Of a stretch of 7,520 bases of DNA, positions 1 through 7,013 are shown in pieces. The position numbers were made by a program, and so were the translations under genes. Positions within the stretch are counted from its first letter, which is position 1. Each line of letters starts with the position of its first letter. The notes beneath the pieces were generated by a model that saw only the letters and a program-made list of their open reading frames with translations, ran no database searches and was not told where the DNA came from. The DNA comes from an uncultured Acetatifactor sp. (GTDB lineage Bacteria > Bacillota > Clostridia > Lachnospirales > Lachnospiraceae), in assembly GCA_910584435.1 (NCBI GenBank), contig CAJUAP010000053.1:21001-28520 (forward strand), read 5' to 3'.

Positions 1-1292
1 GGCTCTCCGCACACAGCTTTTTCTGTGGAAGAAGCGCTGACGGACATGCTCTGCGTGGGCTCTTCACATGCTGTTTCTTCTGTGGAGGAAACGCTTTTGA
101 CACGGCTCCACACAGGATGATTGGTAAAATCCTGCGTTTTTGGCTTTTCTTCTGCATATCGCGCTTCTTCCATTACACGATAGGCATTGCTGCGCCTTTG
201 CTCAAACGGTTCCGGCGTGTTCTGTGACTCCCGTTCTTTCCTTTCTGCCATACGGGCTTCTCTCAGCTCCCGCTCCGTGGACAATAATGCTTCCGGTATC
301 ATCTCCTGACGCCGCAGTGTCTGCCGTACTGCTTCTGTCAGGAAATTGCAGAAGCCCATTTGATCAGAAAACCTTACATCCATTTTGGCAGGGTGCACAT
401 TCACGTCCACACAGGAAGTATCCATTTTGATATGCAGCACACACAAAGGAAATTTGTGCTGCATCAGGTATTCTTTGTACCCTTCTTCCAAAGCTCTGGA
501 AATCACATTACTTCTGATAAATCTTCCGTTTATAAAGTAAATTTCAAAATTTCGGTTGGAACGAACCTGCACAGGTTTCCCAAGATAGCCGTCCAGGCGG
601 ATTCCATGCTTTTCTGCTTCTATTGGCACAAGTGCACCTGCAATTTCTCTTCCGTAAATGCGATATATCACTTCTCTCAAATCGCCGTTTCCGGATGTAT
701 GAAATTTCATTTGATTCCCCAGAAGCAGTTTAATAGAGATATCCGGCCTGGACAGAGCCAGATGTTCCATCAATGCGGCAATATATCCGCCTTCTGTAGC
801 AGGCTGTTTCAGAAATTTACGTCTTACCGGCGTATTAAAAAACAGATTGCGCACAATGAATGTAGTTCCTTCCGGCACACCTGCCTGTTCAAAAGCAATT
901 TCTTTTGCTCCTTCCAGAAGAATCCGGGTGCCGACGAGACAGTTGCGTACTTTCGTGGCAACTTCCACTTTTGCTACCGCTGCTATACTGGACAGTGCTT
1001 CTCCTCTGAACCCAAGGCTGGAAATCCGCATCAGATCACTGGCATTTTCTATTTTGCTGGTGGCATGGCGAAGAAATGCTGTCCGCAATTGATCCGCCTC
1101 CATACCGCAGCCATTGTCCGTAACCCGGATAAGCTCTATTCCGCCGTCCTTTACCTCAACGGTAATGGCTGTTGCTCCTGCATCAATTGCATTTTCCACC
1201 AGCTCTTTTACCACACTTGAGGGTCTCTCCACCACTTCTCCTGCGGCAATCTTATCTATTGTCTCCGAATCCAGAATATGTATCTTAGCCAT
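1..1292 (-). CDS. mutL: DNA mismatch repair protein MutL (partial, 3' end outside window)
   Basis: MutL is the ATP-driven matchmaker of mismatch repair: it binds MutS on a mismatch and licenses strand incision. The 430 codons present are open without a stop to the window edge. GHKL-ATPase motifs are intact: catalytic E30 and N34 in ENAIDAGA, DNGCGM at 59-64, HATSK at 76-80, GFRGEAL at 94-100. The transducer domain follows, with INGRF and NVHPAK ending at the conserved Lys303. From about residue 340 the protein becomes a charged, then Ser/Thr/Glu-rich linker, as expected between the ATPase and dimerisation domains. The missing C-terminus should carry the DQHA-type endonuclease motif usual in bacteria lacking MutH; this cannot be seen here. 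The start is the ATG at 1290-1292 (MAKIHILDSETIDKIAAGEV), the usual MutL beginning, preceded by an AGGAAGG ribosome binding site at 1299-1305. It lies 193 bp downstream of mutS and is probably co-transcribed with it. Identification is very secure. Confidence 0.97.
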   Translation of the reverse strand, partial: MAKIHILDSETIDKIAAGEVVERPSSVVKELVENAIDAGATAITVEVKDGGIELIRVTDNGCGMEADQLRTAFLRHATSKIENASDLMRISSLGFRGEALSSIAAVAKVEVATKVRNCLVGTRILLEGAKEIAFEQAGVPEGTTFIVRNLFFNTPVRRKFLKQPATEGGYIAALMEHLALSRPDISIKLLLGNQMKFHTSGNGDLREVIYRIYGREIAGALVPIEAEKHGIRLDGYLGKPVQVRSNRNFEIYFINGRFIRSNVISRALEEGYKEYLMQHKFPLCVLHIKMDTSCVDVNVHPAKMDVRFSDQMGFCNFLTEAVRQTLRRQEMIPEALLSTERELREARMAERKERESQNTPEPFEQRRSNAYRVMEEARYAEEKPKTQDFTNHPVWSRVKSVSSTEETACEEPTQSMSVSASSTEKAVCGE

Positions 1293-1313
1293 GTTCCACC
1301 TTCCTGCGCTGTA

Positions 1314-1351
1314 CCCCCCCAAGAGGGCGCGCAGCCCACCTCTTTGGGGGG
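1314..1351. repeat. Inverted repeat in the mutS-mutL gap, near the mutL ribosome binding site
   Basis: The arms CCCCCCAAGAGG (1315-1326) and CCTCTTTGGGGGG (1339-1351) pair over 12 bp with one bulged T. The loop, GCGCGCAGCCCA, can also pair weakly internally (GGGC/GCCC). The structure ends about 8 nt upstream of the mutL Shine-Dalgarno. No U-tract follows on either strand, so it does not look like an intrinsic terminator. It may be part of an intergenic palindromic repeat or may influence mutL translation; the sequence alone does not decide. Confidence 0.7.
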
Positions 1352-1397
1352 CAAATAATGAATTACTTGCTGCAAACAAAGTGCAAAGGACGCGCTT

Positions 1398-1424
1398 GGA
1401 AGAACGCCGCTCTTGCGTTCTTCC
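1398..1424. repeat. Perfect 10-bp inverted repeat in the mutS-mutL gap
   Basis: GGAAGAACGC (1398-1407) is perfectly complementary to GCGTTCTTCC (1415-1424), with a 7-nt loop CGCTCTT. It is separated by a single base from the next, longer inverted repeat. There is no poly-U tail on either strand. Together the two resemble a two-hairpin extragenic palindromic element. Confidence 0.75.
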
Positions 1425-1425
1425 C

Positions 1426-1483
1426 GGAATGACTTAGATTTTCTTAGCGGGCGTACTTTGACCGCTTAGAAAATCTTCATTCC
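1426..1483. repeat. Long imperfect inverted repeat directly after the mutS stop codon
   Basis: The left arm (1426-1450: GGAATGA, a 4-nt bulge region, then GATTTTCTTAGCGG) pairs with the right arm (1462-1483: CCGCTTAGAAAATC, then TTCATTCC). The inner 14 bp have one mismatch; the outer GGAATGA/TCATTCC arms close the stem after a bulge. The loop is GCGTACTTTGA. It begins 2 nt beyond the mutS stop codon. On the minus strand the stem is followed by GGGAAG rather than a U-run, so it is not a typical rho-independent terminator. It could stabilise the 3' end of mutS mRNA or be a REP/MITE-type insertion. Confidence 0.75.
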
Positions 1484-1485
1484 GT

Positions 1486-4167
1486 TCACACTTGCCACCT
1501 GTTCTTCAATTTATTCTGCAGTCGATACAGTGCGTTCAATGCATCTATAGGGGTCAATGTATTCAGCTCAATCTCCATCAGTTCTTTCAATACATCCTCA
1601 TCCGTTACCGTATCAAACAAAGATATCTGAGCCAGATCCACCTCATCAAGCTGGGGCTGCTTTTTAATCGAAGAACCCTTGTCACCCTTGACATCCACGG
1701 CAATACTTTGAATTTTCTCTATGATATCATTGTCTGTAAGCTGTTCCACAATCTCTTTGGCTCTGCCTATGACCATGTCCGGAACGCCTGCCAGCTTTGC
1801 CACCTGGATTCCGTAACTTTTATCCGCACCCCCCTTAATTATTTTGCGGAGAAATACAATATCGTCTCCGCATTCTTTTACGGCAATGCAGTAATTATTT
1901 ACATTGCTCATTTTTCCTTCCAATTCCGTCAGTTCATGATAATGCGTGGCGAACAACGTCTTAGCGCCCAGCAGCCTTCGATTGCTGATGTGTTCTATAA
2001 CCGCCCATGCAATGCTGAGTCCGTCGAAAGTCGAAGTACCCCTGCCTATTTCATCCAGAATCAGCAGACTGCTTGCCGTAGCATTCCGAAGGATATTGGC
2101 AACCTCGTTCATCTCCACCATAAAAGTGGACTGTCCGCTTGCCAAATCGTCCGATGCGCCGACTCTGGTAAAAATCCTGTCCACAATACCGATATTAGCG
2201 CTTTTGGCAGGCACATAGCATCCAATCTGTGCCAGGAGTACAATCAACGCCGTCTGGCGCATATAGGTAGACTTTCCCGCCATATTAGGGCCTGTGATAA
2301 TGCTGATACAATGGCTGTTATTGTCCAGAAAAGTATCATTGGCAATAAACATATCATTTGTAATCATTTGCTCCACCACAGGATGTCTGCCATCCTTGAT
2401 GTCAATAATTCCTTTTTCATTCAATTTGGGGCGTACATAGTGATTCCGCTCCGCCACCAGCGATAATGAGGCATAGACATCCAATCTTGCAATGGCCTTT
2501 GCCGTAGCCTGAATTCGCTCTAATTCTGCGGCAATAGAGTCGCGTATCTTACAGAACAAATCATATTCCAGCGTGGTCAGCTTGTCCTCGGCATTCAGTA
2601 TGGTATCTTCCAATTCCTTTAACCGGGGGGTGGTATATCTTTCCGCATTTGCCAATGTCTGTTTCCGCACATAATCCTCAGGAACCATATTTTTATAGGA
2701 ATTGGTCACTTCAAAATAATAGCCGAACACTTTATTGTACTTAATTTTGAGATTCTTAATCCCTGTCCGTTCCCGATCCTGTTCTTCCAACTGTGCAAGC
2801 CATAGCTTTCCGTCCCTTTTGGCGCTTCGCAGAGTATCAATCGTATTGTCAAATCCGTCCTTTATCATACCGCCTTCCCGAATGGTAACAGGCGGTTCTT
2901 CCTCTATAGAAGCCTGAATCAATTGAAATATATCCTGCAATTCATCCATGTCTTTCTCGATGTTTTGAAGTTCCTGGCCGGTCATCCCTTTTACCACTAT
3001 CTTCAGCGCAGGAAGCATTTCCAGAGAATTGCGCAGCGCAATAAAATCTCTGGGATTTGCTGTTCTGTAGGTAACCTTACTTAACAATCGTTCCATATCA
3101 TATACGGAATTCAGATATTCTCTGATTTCATCTCTCGACACACTGTCCCTGCTTAATGCTTCCACTGCGTCCAGACGTTGTTCCATTTCAGCCTTGTCAA
3201 TCAGCGGCTGTTCCAGCATGCTTCGCAGCAGACGTCCGCCCATTGCTGTCTTTGTCTTGTCAAGTACCCATAACAGAGAACCTCTCTTCTGCTTTTCGCG
3301 CAGGGTTTCCGTAAGTTCAAGGTTTCTTCTGGTAGAACTGTCCAACAGCATATATTTATTGGTCAGATAGGGATAAATATGGGTAAAATGAGATAATTCC
3401 GTTTTCTGTGTGTCATATAGATATTGCAGCAGAGCGCCTGCTGCCGTCATGCCCACAGGAAATTCTTCAATTCCCAGACCAATCAGCGTATTTACCCTGA
3501 AATGCCGCAGCAAAAGCCGTTTACAGCCATCATCATCAAACAGATGTGTTTCCAGCGCATTGACAGAAATATGATATCTGGCACGTAAATCTTCTATGTC
3601 AAAACCACTCACCAGAAACGCTTCATTACATATGATTTCCGAAGGCTCATATTTCATCAGTTCATCTTTTAGTTTTCTTAAGTCCTCTACTTCGGTGAGA
3701 TAATAATCCCCCGTGGTAACATCGGCCGCGGAAATACCGGTTTTGGTAGGAGTATACGCAATGCACATCAGAAAATTATTTTTAGATTCTTCCAATGACT
3801 GCATATTCAGATTGGTTCCGGGTGTTACAATCCGGGTTACCTCTCTTTTTACCAGCCCTTTTGCAAGCTTAGGATCTTCCACCTGCTCACAGATGGCTAC
3901 CTTATAACCTCTGTTGACCAGTTTCGTCAAGTATCCTTCCACGGCATGGTATGGAATCCCACACATAGGAGCGCGTTCCTCTAATCCGCATGCCTTTCCT
4001 GTCAAGGTTAATTCCAATTCCCTGGATACAGTCTGCGCATCCTGGAAAAACATCTCATAAAAATCCCCCAGACGATAAAACAGAATGCAATCGGCATATT
4101 GCTTTTTCGTCTCTATATATTGCTGCATCATGGGTGTCAGGTCTTCAATGGGAATCTGTTCCGGCAT
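1486..4167 (-). CDS. mutS: DNA mismatch repair protein MutS
   Basis: MutS scans DNA as a dimer, binds mismatches and small loops, and on ATP exchange becomes a sliding clamp that recruits MutL. The 893-aa protein has the complete MutS1 architecture. The N-terminal mismatch-binding domain carries GDFYEMF, with F36 and E38 in the same positions as the E. coli Phe-x-Glu wedge, and MCGIPYHA at 68-75. Connector, lever and clamp domains follow (about 130-570). The ATPase has Walker A GPNMAGKST (626-634), TFMVEM (681-686), Walker B LLILDEIGRGTST (701-713; D705, E706) and the THYHEL histidine switch (741-746). Near the C-terminus QISLF (847-851) fits a QxxLF beta-clamp-binding pentapeptide. The start at 4165-4167 has an AGGAG site at 4176-4180, 8 nt upstream. 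A strong promoter lies at 4304-4332, giving a leader of about 130 nt with a stem-loop at its 5' end. mutL follows downstream. Confidence 0.98.
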   Translation of the reverse strand: MPEQIPIEDLTPMMQQYIETKKQYADCILFYRLGDFYEMFFQDAQTVSRELELTLTGKACGLEERAPMCGIPYHAVEGYLTKLVNRGYKVAICEQVEDPKLAKGLVKREVTRIVTPGTNLNMQSLEESKNNFLMCIAYTPTKTGISAADVTTGDYYLTEVEDLRKLKDELMKYEPSEIICNEAFLVSGFDIEDLRARYHISVNALETHLFDDDGCKRLLLRHFRVNTLIGLGIEEFPVGMTAAGALLQYLYDTQKTELSHFTHIYPYLTNKYMLLDSSTRRNLELTETLREKQKRGSLLWVLDKTKTAMGGRLLRSMLEQPLIDKAEMEQRLDAVEALSRDSVSRDEIREYLNSVYDMERLLSKVTYRTANPRDFIALRNSLEMLPALKIVVKGMTGQELQNIEKDMDELQDIFQLIQASIEEEPPVTIREGGMIKDGFDNTIDTLRSAKRDGKLWLAQLEEQDRERTGIKNLKIKYNKVFGYYFEVTNSYKNMVPEDYVRKQTLANAERYTTPRLKELEDTILNAEDKLTTLEYDLFCKIRDSIAAELERIQATAKAIARLDVYASLSLVAERNHYVRPKLNEKGIIDIKDGRHPVVEQMITNDMFIANDTFLDNNSHCISIITGPNMAGKSTYMRQTALIVLLAQIGCYVPAKSANIGIVDRIFTRVGASDDLASGQSTFMVEMNEVANILRNATASSLLILDEIGRGTSTFDGLSIAWAVIEHISNRRLLGAKTLFATHYHELTELEGKMSNVNNYCIAVKECGDDIVFLRKIIKGGADKSYGIQVAKLAGVPDMVIGRAKEIVEQLTDNDIIEKIQSIAVDVKGDKGSSIKKQPQLDEVDLAQISLFDTVTDEDVLKELMEIELNTLTPIDALNALYRLQNKLKNRWQV

Positions 4168-4204
4168 GTTCTCTGCTCCTGTTCTTTTGTTCTAATCACT
4201 GAAT

Positions 4205-4220
4205 GCATTCCATGGAATGC
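4205..4220. repeat. Perfect 16-bp palindrome in the mutS leader
   Basis: GCATTCCATGGAATGC is its own reverse complement. It lies 37 bp upstream of the mutS start codon, between the promoter and the ribosome binding site, so it is transcribed in the leader. It could be a dimeric-protein operator or simply form a weak hairpin. The core TTCCATGGAATG followed by CTCTT is nearly identical to the unit duplicated inside miaB (TTCCATGGAATGTCTCTT), a likeness that may be chance. Confidence 0.5.
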
Positions 4221-4268
4221 TCTTCTTCCATTGTTTGTGTTCTGCCCTGACATGCCGGACAAAGCACA

Positions 4269-4302
4269 AGGACAAAGACACAATGAATTGTGTCTTTGTC
4301 CT
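4269..4302 (-). promoter_or_regulatory. Perfect 15-bp inverted repeat at the predicted mutS transcription start
   Basis: AGGACAAAGACACAA (4269-4283) and TTGTGTCTTTGTCCT (4288-4302) pair perfectly around a 4-nt loop. On the minus strand the repeat begins one base after the -10 hexamer of the mutS promoter, so the expected start site (near 4297) lies inside its first arm. A transcript from there would begin with AAAGACACAA and fold at once into a 5' stem-loop. No U-run follows on the minus strand. Known precedents for this layout are 5' stem-loops that protect mRNA from decay and operators overlapping +1; which applies is inference. Confidence 0.65.
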
Positions 4303-4303
4303 G

Positions 4304-4332
4304 ATTTTACCACAAAATACTGTAATTGTAAA
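4304..4332 (-). promoter_or_regulatory. Predicted sigma-A-type promoter of mutS(L)
   Basis: On the minus strand TTTACA (4327-4332) and TAAAAT (4304-4309) are separated by exactly 17 bp. Each differs from the consensus at one base. It lies in the 242-bp gap between the LysM gene and mutS and points at mutS. mutS and mutL can therefore be transcribed independently of miaB. There is no clear terminator between the LysM gene and this promoter, so read-through is also possible. Confidence 0.7.
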
Positions 4333-4409
4333 TGAATTCCATCAAAACACCTGGAACCAAAAATGCATGAAAATCCAAGCTGTCAAAATTTATGCCTTAT
4401 CTGCTATAC

Positions 4410-5198
4410 TCAGGGAATGATAATAACTTGTCCGGGATAAATGACATCCGCATTTGCTATATGGGGATTTTCCTCCAACAATTTCTTCAATGAGAGTCCG
4501 TTCCTTCTGGCAATGCTGTTCAGATGTTCCCCTTCTTTTACCACATGAGCTTTTCCTTCTCTAACTACAGCGATATATTCATCCCCACGGTTTAACCCAA
4601 ACATCGCATATCCGGATTCGGCAATGGAGTAGATTCCCGTGAACCTCAGGGTATCAGCTGCTTCATCATAATAATATAATATTGCAGGTTTACCTGCATT
4701 CTCCGCGCCTAAACTCACATGCACATTGACATAGAACGGAAAACGTTCCTTCTCTGCCATACTGAATTCACGAAAAGTAACCGCATTTTCCATAACCTGC
4801 TGTCTCACGGTTTCCGGAATGATCTCTTCTGAAGACAGAACTAAACGGAATGCTCTGTCCGTAGATCGGATATCCGTACCGGTAAGGCTGATTGTAAGAC
4901 CGTTTCCGGTGTGCAATGCCAATGTGGATTTTTTACCCTTCAGAGTCCGAAGAACAGTATCGGGAACCTCTATGGCATACCCTGTTATCACATCAACATT
5001 TCGTTTTCCTGTTTTCTGCGTGAGGGCAATAATCCGCTGTGATATTGTATCCCAGCCTGATTCTCCAGGATCAAGAACATCTGCAGGTTGGTCCGTTTCA
5101 GCTTCAGCAGCAGATACCATAATCATGAATGGATCTGATACAGGGGTAACAATCAATAGAAACGTTGATAAAAATGCAGTAATCCATTTTTTCCTCAT
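4410..5198 (-). CDS. Secreted protein with C-terminal LysM domain
   Basis: This 262-aa protein has an N-terminal signal peptide: MRKKW followed by a hydrophobic stretch to about residue 30, with a plausible cleavage site after VSA. The region 68-212 recalls a domain that recurs in clostridial surface proteins: EVPDTVLRTLKGK, GNGLTISLTGTDI, then a stretch with LGAENAGKPAILYYYDE and a final segment ending GDEYIAVV. I know of no assigned function for it. Residues 218-262 form a LysM peptidoglycan-binding module (VVKEGEHLNSIARRNGLSLKKLLEENP...YPGQVIIIP) ending almost at the stop codon, so the protein is probably anchored non-covalently to the wall. No catalytic domain is visible. The frame stays open upstream to 5249, but ATG 5196-5198 is chosen because it starts a proper signal peptide and has AGGAGG 10 nt upstream. 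It lies between miaB and mutS, with no evident link to mismatch repair. Confidence 0.85.
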   Translation of the reverse strand: MRKKWITAFLSTFLLIVTPVSDPFMIMVSAAEAETDQPADVLDPGESGWDTISQRIIALTQKTGKRNVDVITGYAIEVPDTVLRTLKGKKSTLALHTGNGLTISLTGTDIRSTDRAFRLVLSSEEIIPETVRQQVMENAVTFREFSMAEKERFPFYVNVHVSLGAENAGKPAILYYYDEAADTLRFTGIYSIAESGYAMFGLNRGDEYIAVVREGKAHVVKEGEHLNSIARRNGLSLKKLLEENPHIANADVIYPGQVIIIP

Positions 5199-5208
5199 TT
5201 TCACTTTT

Positions 5209-5214
5209 CCTCCT
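5209..5214 (-). promoter_or_regulatory. Ribosome binding site fixing the start of the LysM gene
   Basis: AGGAGG on the minus strand lies 10 nt upstream of the ATG at 5196-5198. It rules out the longer reading from 5249, whose first 17 codons would contain this site. A small perfect hairpin (AGTACC/GGTACT, 5220-5234) lies 5 bp upstream of it and may affect access to the site. Confidence 0.8.
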
Positions 5215-5266
5215 AATCCAGTACCAAGGGTACTCGGAACTAATCTCATAATTATTATTCGTTCCT

Positions 5267-5272
5267 ATTATA
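5267..5272 (-). promoter_or_regulatory. Possible -10 element for the LysM gene
   Basis: A perfect TATAAT on the minus strand lies in the miaB-LysM gap, about 70 nt upstream of the LysM start codon. At 16-18 bp spacing I find only poor -35 matches (AGAATG and neighbours), and there is no TGn extension. A separate promoter for the LysM gene is therefore plausible but weakly supported; transcription from miaB is the alternative. Confidence 0.35.
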
Positions 5273-5316
5273 CCCTTTTGAGGAAAATCCATTCTTTATA
5301 TGAAAACTGGAATAAA

Positions 5317-6831
5317 TTACGAAACAAGGTGTCCAAGGTAATAAAAGCCCATGCATTGATCCAGAGATACTTGTACCAGTCGGCCAATCATGGATGCATC
5401 GCCGGGGATATGTACTATGGTGTTGTTGGAAAGCCTGCCTGTTACCATTGCGGCATCGTTTTGATTTACTTCTTCAATCAAAGCTTCCATAACACAATTC
5501 TGATATTTGGCTATCTGTTCACGGGCAGTCTCCTGCACCAGCTTCAGCAGCCTGTCAAATCCCTGCCGTACCTGTTCTTCCGGCACCTGGTCTTCCATAG
5601 AGGCGGCAGGTGTGCCGGTACGTTTTGAATAGATAAAGGTAAAAGCATTATCATATTTTACAGTGCGCACTACATCGAGAGTCTCTTCCAAATCCTCCGG
5701 CGTTTCGCCTGGAAACCCTACAATAATATCTGTCGTAATAGCAATATCCGGTATTTCCCTCCGAATACGCAATGCCAGATCGATATATTGTTCTTTTGTA
5801 TATCTTCTGTTCATTCTAGTCAGAATCCGGGTAGAGCCGGACTGCAAAGGCAGGTGCAAGTGCCGGCATATCTTCGTGGAATGCTTCATAACATCTATCA
5901 GCTCATCAGACAAATCTTTTGGATGAGAAGTCATAAAGCGGATGCGTTTCAAGCCTTCGATTTTTTCAACTTCTTTGAGCAGACTTGCAAATGTCATTGG
6001 CTGACGCAGATTCTTTCCATAAGAATTCACATTTTGTCCCAGCAGCATTACTTCTACTACGCCATTGGCTACCAGCTGTTTTATTTCCCTGATAATATCT
6101 TCAGGTTCCCGGCTTCGTTCCTGTCCTCTCACATATGGAACAATACAATAGCTGCAGAAATTATTGCAGCCAAACATAATATTTATGCCGGATTTAAAGG
6201 GATATTTGCGCACTATAGGCAAATCTTCCACTATCATATCAGTATCTTTCCAGATATCAACTACCATGGAATGTCTCTTTTCCATGGAATGTCTCTTTTC
6301 CATGGTATACATACCTTTCATCTCATATACAGTATACAAAAGTTCCGGAAATTTAAAGAGATTATGGGTGCCGAAAATCAAGTCAACAAAGGAATAGCTC
6401 TTTTGCAGCTTTTCAATCACAGCGGGCTCCTGCATCATGCAACCGCAAAGAGCTATTATCATATGAGGATTGCGCCTCTTGTGTCCATTCAATTCTCCGA
6501 GTCTGCCGTAGACCTTTTGGTTGGCATTATCCCGAACAGTGCAGGTATTATAAATAACAAAATCCGCCTGTCCTTCCGTCTCACTCAACGCATATCCGAC
6601 ATTTTCCAGTATACCAGCCAGTTTTTCGGAATCACGGGCATTCATTTGACACCCGAACGTTTGAGTAAACGCGAACGGGCGACGTCCGTTTTTCCGTTCA
6701 AACTCCCGAACCCATTCCCGGCATTTTGCCATAAAGTAATATTGACGGGCCGGTTCTTCTTTGGGCGGTTCTGCATAAATGTCTATTCTATCCAAATCAA
6801 TTTTGTTATGATGCGAAGCTTCATTATGCAT
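5317..6831 (-). CDS. miaB: tRNA-2-methylthio-N6-dimethylallyladenosine synthase MiaB
   Basis: MiaB is a radical-SAM methylthiotransferase that converts i6A37 to ms2i6A37 in tRNAs reading codons that begin with U, using two [4Fe-4S] clusters and SAM. Numbering from the upstream TTG at 6864: the N-terminal MTTase domain has its three cluster cysteines in FTQTFGCQMN (C72), NTCTVR (C108) and CGCMMQ (C142). The radical-SAM CNNFCSYC follows (C233, C237, C240), then LGQNVNSYG (275-283), LPLQSGS (338-344) and IVGFPGET (381-388), and a C-terminal TRAM domain from about 450. The ATG at 6829-6831 (504 aa, MHNEASHHN...) is preferred because a TATAAT lies at 6856-6861 and the TTG lacks a ribosome binding site; the ATG's own Shine-Dalgarno is also weak. 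An 18-bp tandem duplication adds MEKRHSMEKRHSM between the MTTase and radical-SAM domains. It is the second gene after a small basic ORF. Confidence 0.96.
   Translation of the reverse strand: MHNEASHHNKIDLDRIDIYAEPPKEEPARQYYFMAKCREWVREFERKNGRRPFAFTQTFGCQMNARDSEKLAGILENVGYALSETEGQADFVIYNTCTVRDNANQKVYGRLGELNGHKRRNPHMIIALCGCMMQEPAVIEKLQKSYSFVDLIFGTHNLFKFPELLYTVYEMKGMYTMEKRHSMEKRHSMVVDIWKDTDMIVEDLPIVRKYPFKSGINIMFGCNNFCSYCIVPYVRGQERSREPEDIIREIKQLVANGVVEVMLLGQNVNSYGKNLRQPMTFASLLKEVEKIEGLKRIRFMTSHPKDLSDELIDVMKHSTKICRHLHLPLQSGSTRILTRMNRRYTKEQYIDLALRIRREIPDIAITTDIIVGFPGETPEDLEETLDVVRTVKYDNAFTFIYSKRTGTPAASMEDQVPEEQVRQGFDRLLKLVQETAREQIAKYQNCVMEALIEEVNQNDAAMVTGRLSNNTIVHIPGDASMIGRLVQVSLDQCMGFYYLGHLVS
6264..6305 (-). 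repeat. 18-bp tandem repeat inside miaB
   Basis: The unit CCATGGAATGTCTCTTTT occurs twice without mismatch (6264-6281, 6282-6299), followed by a third partial copy CCATGG (6300-6305). On the coding strand it encodes MEKRHS twice plus M, in frame. It falls in the linker between the N-terminal MTTase domain and the radical-SAM domain, where length changes are likely to be tolerated. The absence of any third-position difference between units points to a recent duplication. Confidence 0.9.
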
Positions 6832-6855
6832 TTTCTCTTGACTTTTTCCCTTTCT

Positions 6856-6861
6856 ATTATA
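6856..6861 (-). promoter_or_regulatory. Possible internal -10 element upstream of miaB
   Basis: A perfect TATAAT on the minus strand lies 24 bp upstream of the preferred miaB ATG, in the gap after the small ORF. No convincing -35 is visible at 16-18 bp, and the TG before it is one base out of place for an extended -10. If functional, it would give a very short leader and would exclude the TTG start at 6862-6864. Confidence 0.3.
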
Positions 6862-6885
6862 CAATACATAAAAAGAAACGTTTTT

Positions 6886-6984
6886 TTACCGTACAGCTCC
6901 ATAGCTCAAGCGGAGTGCCCGTTTCTTTTTTACTTTATTAGAGTATGTTTTTTTCTTTGATTTTTCTGTTGTGGTCATTTGCAT
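6886..6984 (-). CDS. Small, highly basic 32-aa protein of unknown function
   Basis: A 32-codon ORF runs from ATG 6982-6984 to TAA 6886-6888. The peptide begins MQMTTTEKSKKK, continues TYSNKVKKKRAL and ends RLSYGAVR. It has 8 Lys, 3 Arg and one acidic residue (net charge about +10), no hydrophobic segment and no Cys. Translation signals are strong: AAGGAG at 6993-6998 is 8 nt from the ATG. A clear TTGACA/TAGAAT promoter at 7014-7043 would start transcription only about 22 nt upstream. A second in-frame ATG at 6976-6978 is possible. miaB follows after 54 nt, so the two are probably co-transcribed. The composition suggests a nucleic-acid- or ribosome-associated micro-protein or a leader peptide, but I recognise no family. 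The position and signals support expression; function is unknown. Confidence 0.6.
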   Translation of the reverse strand: MQMTTTEKSKKKTYSNKVKKKRALRLSYGAVR

Positions 6985-6992
6985 TTTGCGCT

Positions 6993-6998
6993 CTCCTT
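6993..6998 (-). promoter_or_regulatory. Ribosome binding site of the 32-aa ORF
   Basis: AAGGAG on the minus strand is 8 nt from the ATG at 6982-6984. It is better than any site in front of miaB and is the main argument that the small ORF is translated. Confidence 0.7.
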
Positions 6999-7013
6999 TC
7001 CTGTAATCATTAC

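Noticed and set aside
360..1220. 286-codon plus-strand frame at the left end
   Set aside because: It lies opposite mutL, whose motifs are unmistakable on the minus strand.
1492..2466. 324-codon open frame on the plus strand opposite mutS
   Set aside because: It is antisense to the conserved MutS ATPase region, with no domain or start signals; a shadow of mutS codon use.
5104..5292. 62-codon minus-strand frame overlapping the start of the LysM gene
   Set aside because: It overlaps the signal-peptide coding region out of frame and has no domain; the AGGAGG site serves the LysM start instead.
4819..5628. 269-codon plus-strand frame spanning the LysM gene and the miaB 3' end
   Set aside because: It is antisense to two supported genes and has no start signals.
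6870..6930. 11-bp inverted repeat AAAAAGAAACG ... CGTTTCTTTTT as a terminator
   Set aside because: The loop is about 39 nt and the right arm is the lysine-rich coding sequence of the small ORF; the pairing is AT-rich and probably incidental.
5788..6960. 390-codon open frame on the plus strand opposite miaB
   Set aside because: It is fully antisense to a certain gene, its protein has no recognisable domain and is rich in residues expected from complement-strand reading, and no ribosome binding site is evident.
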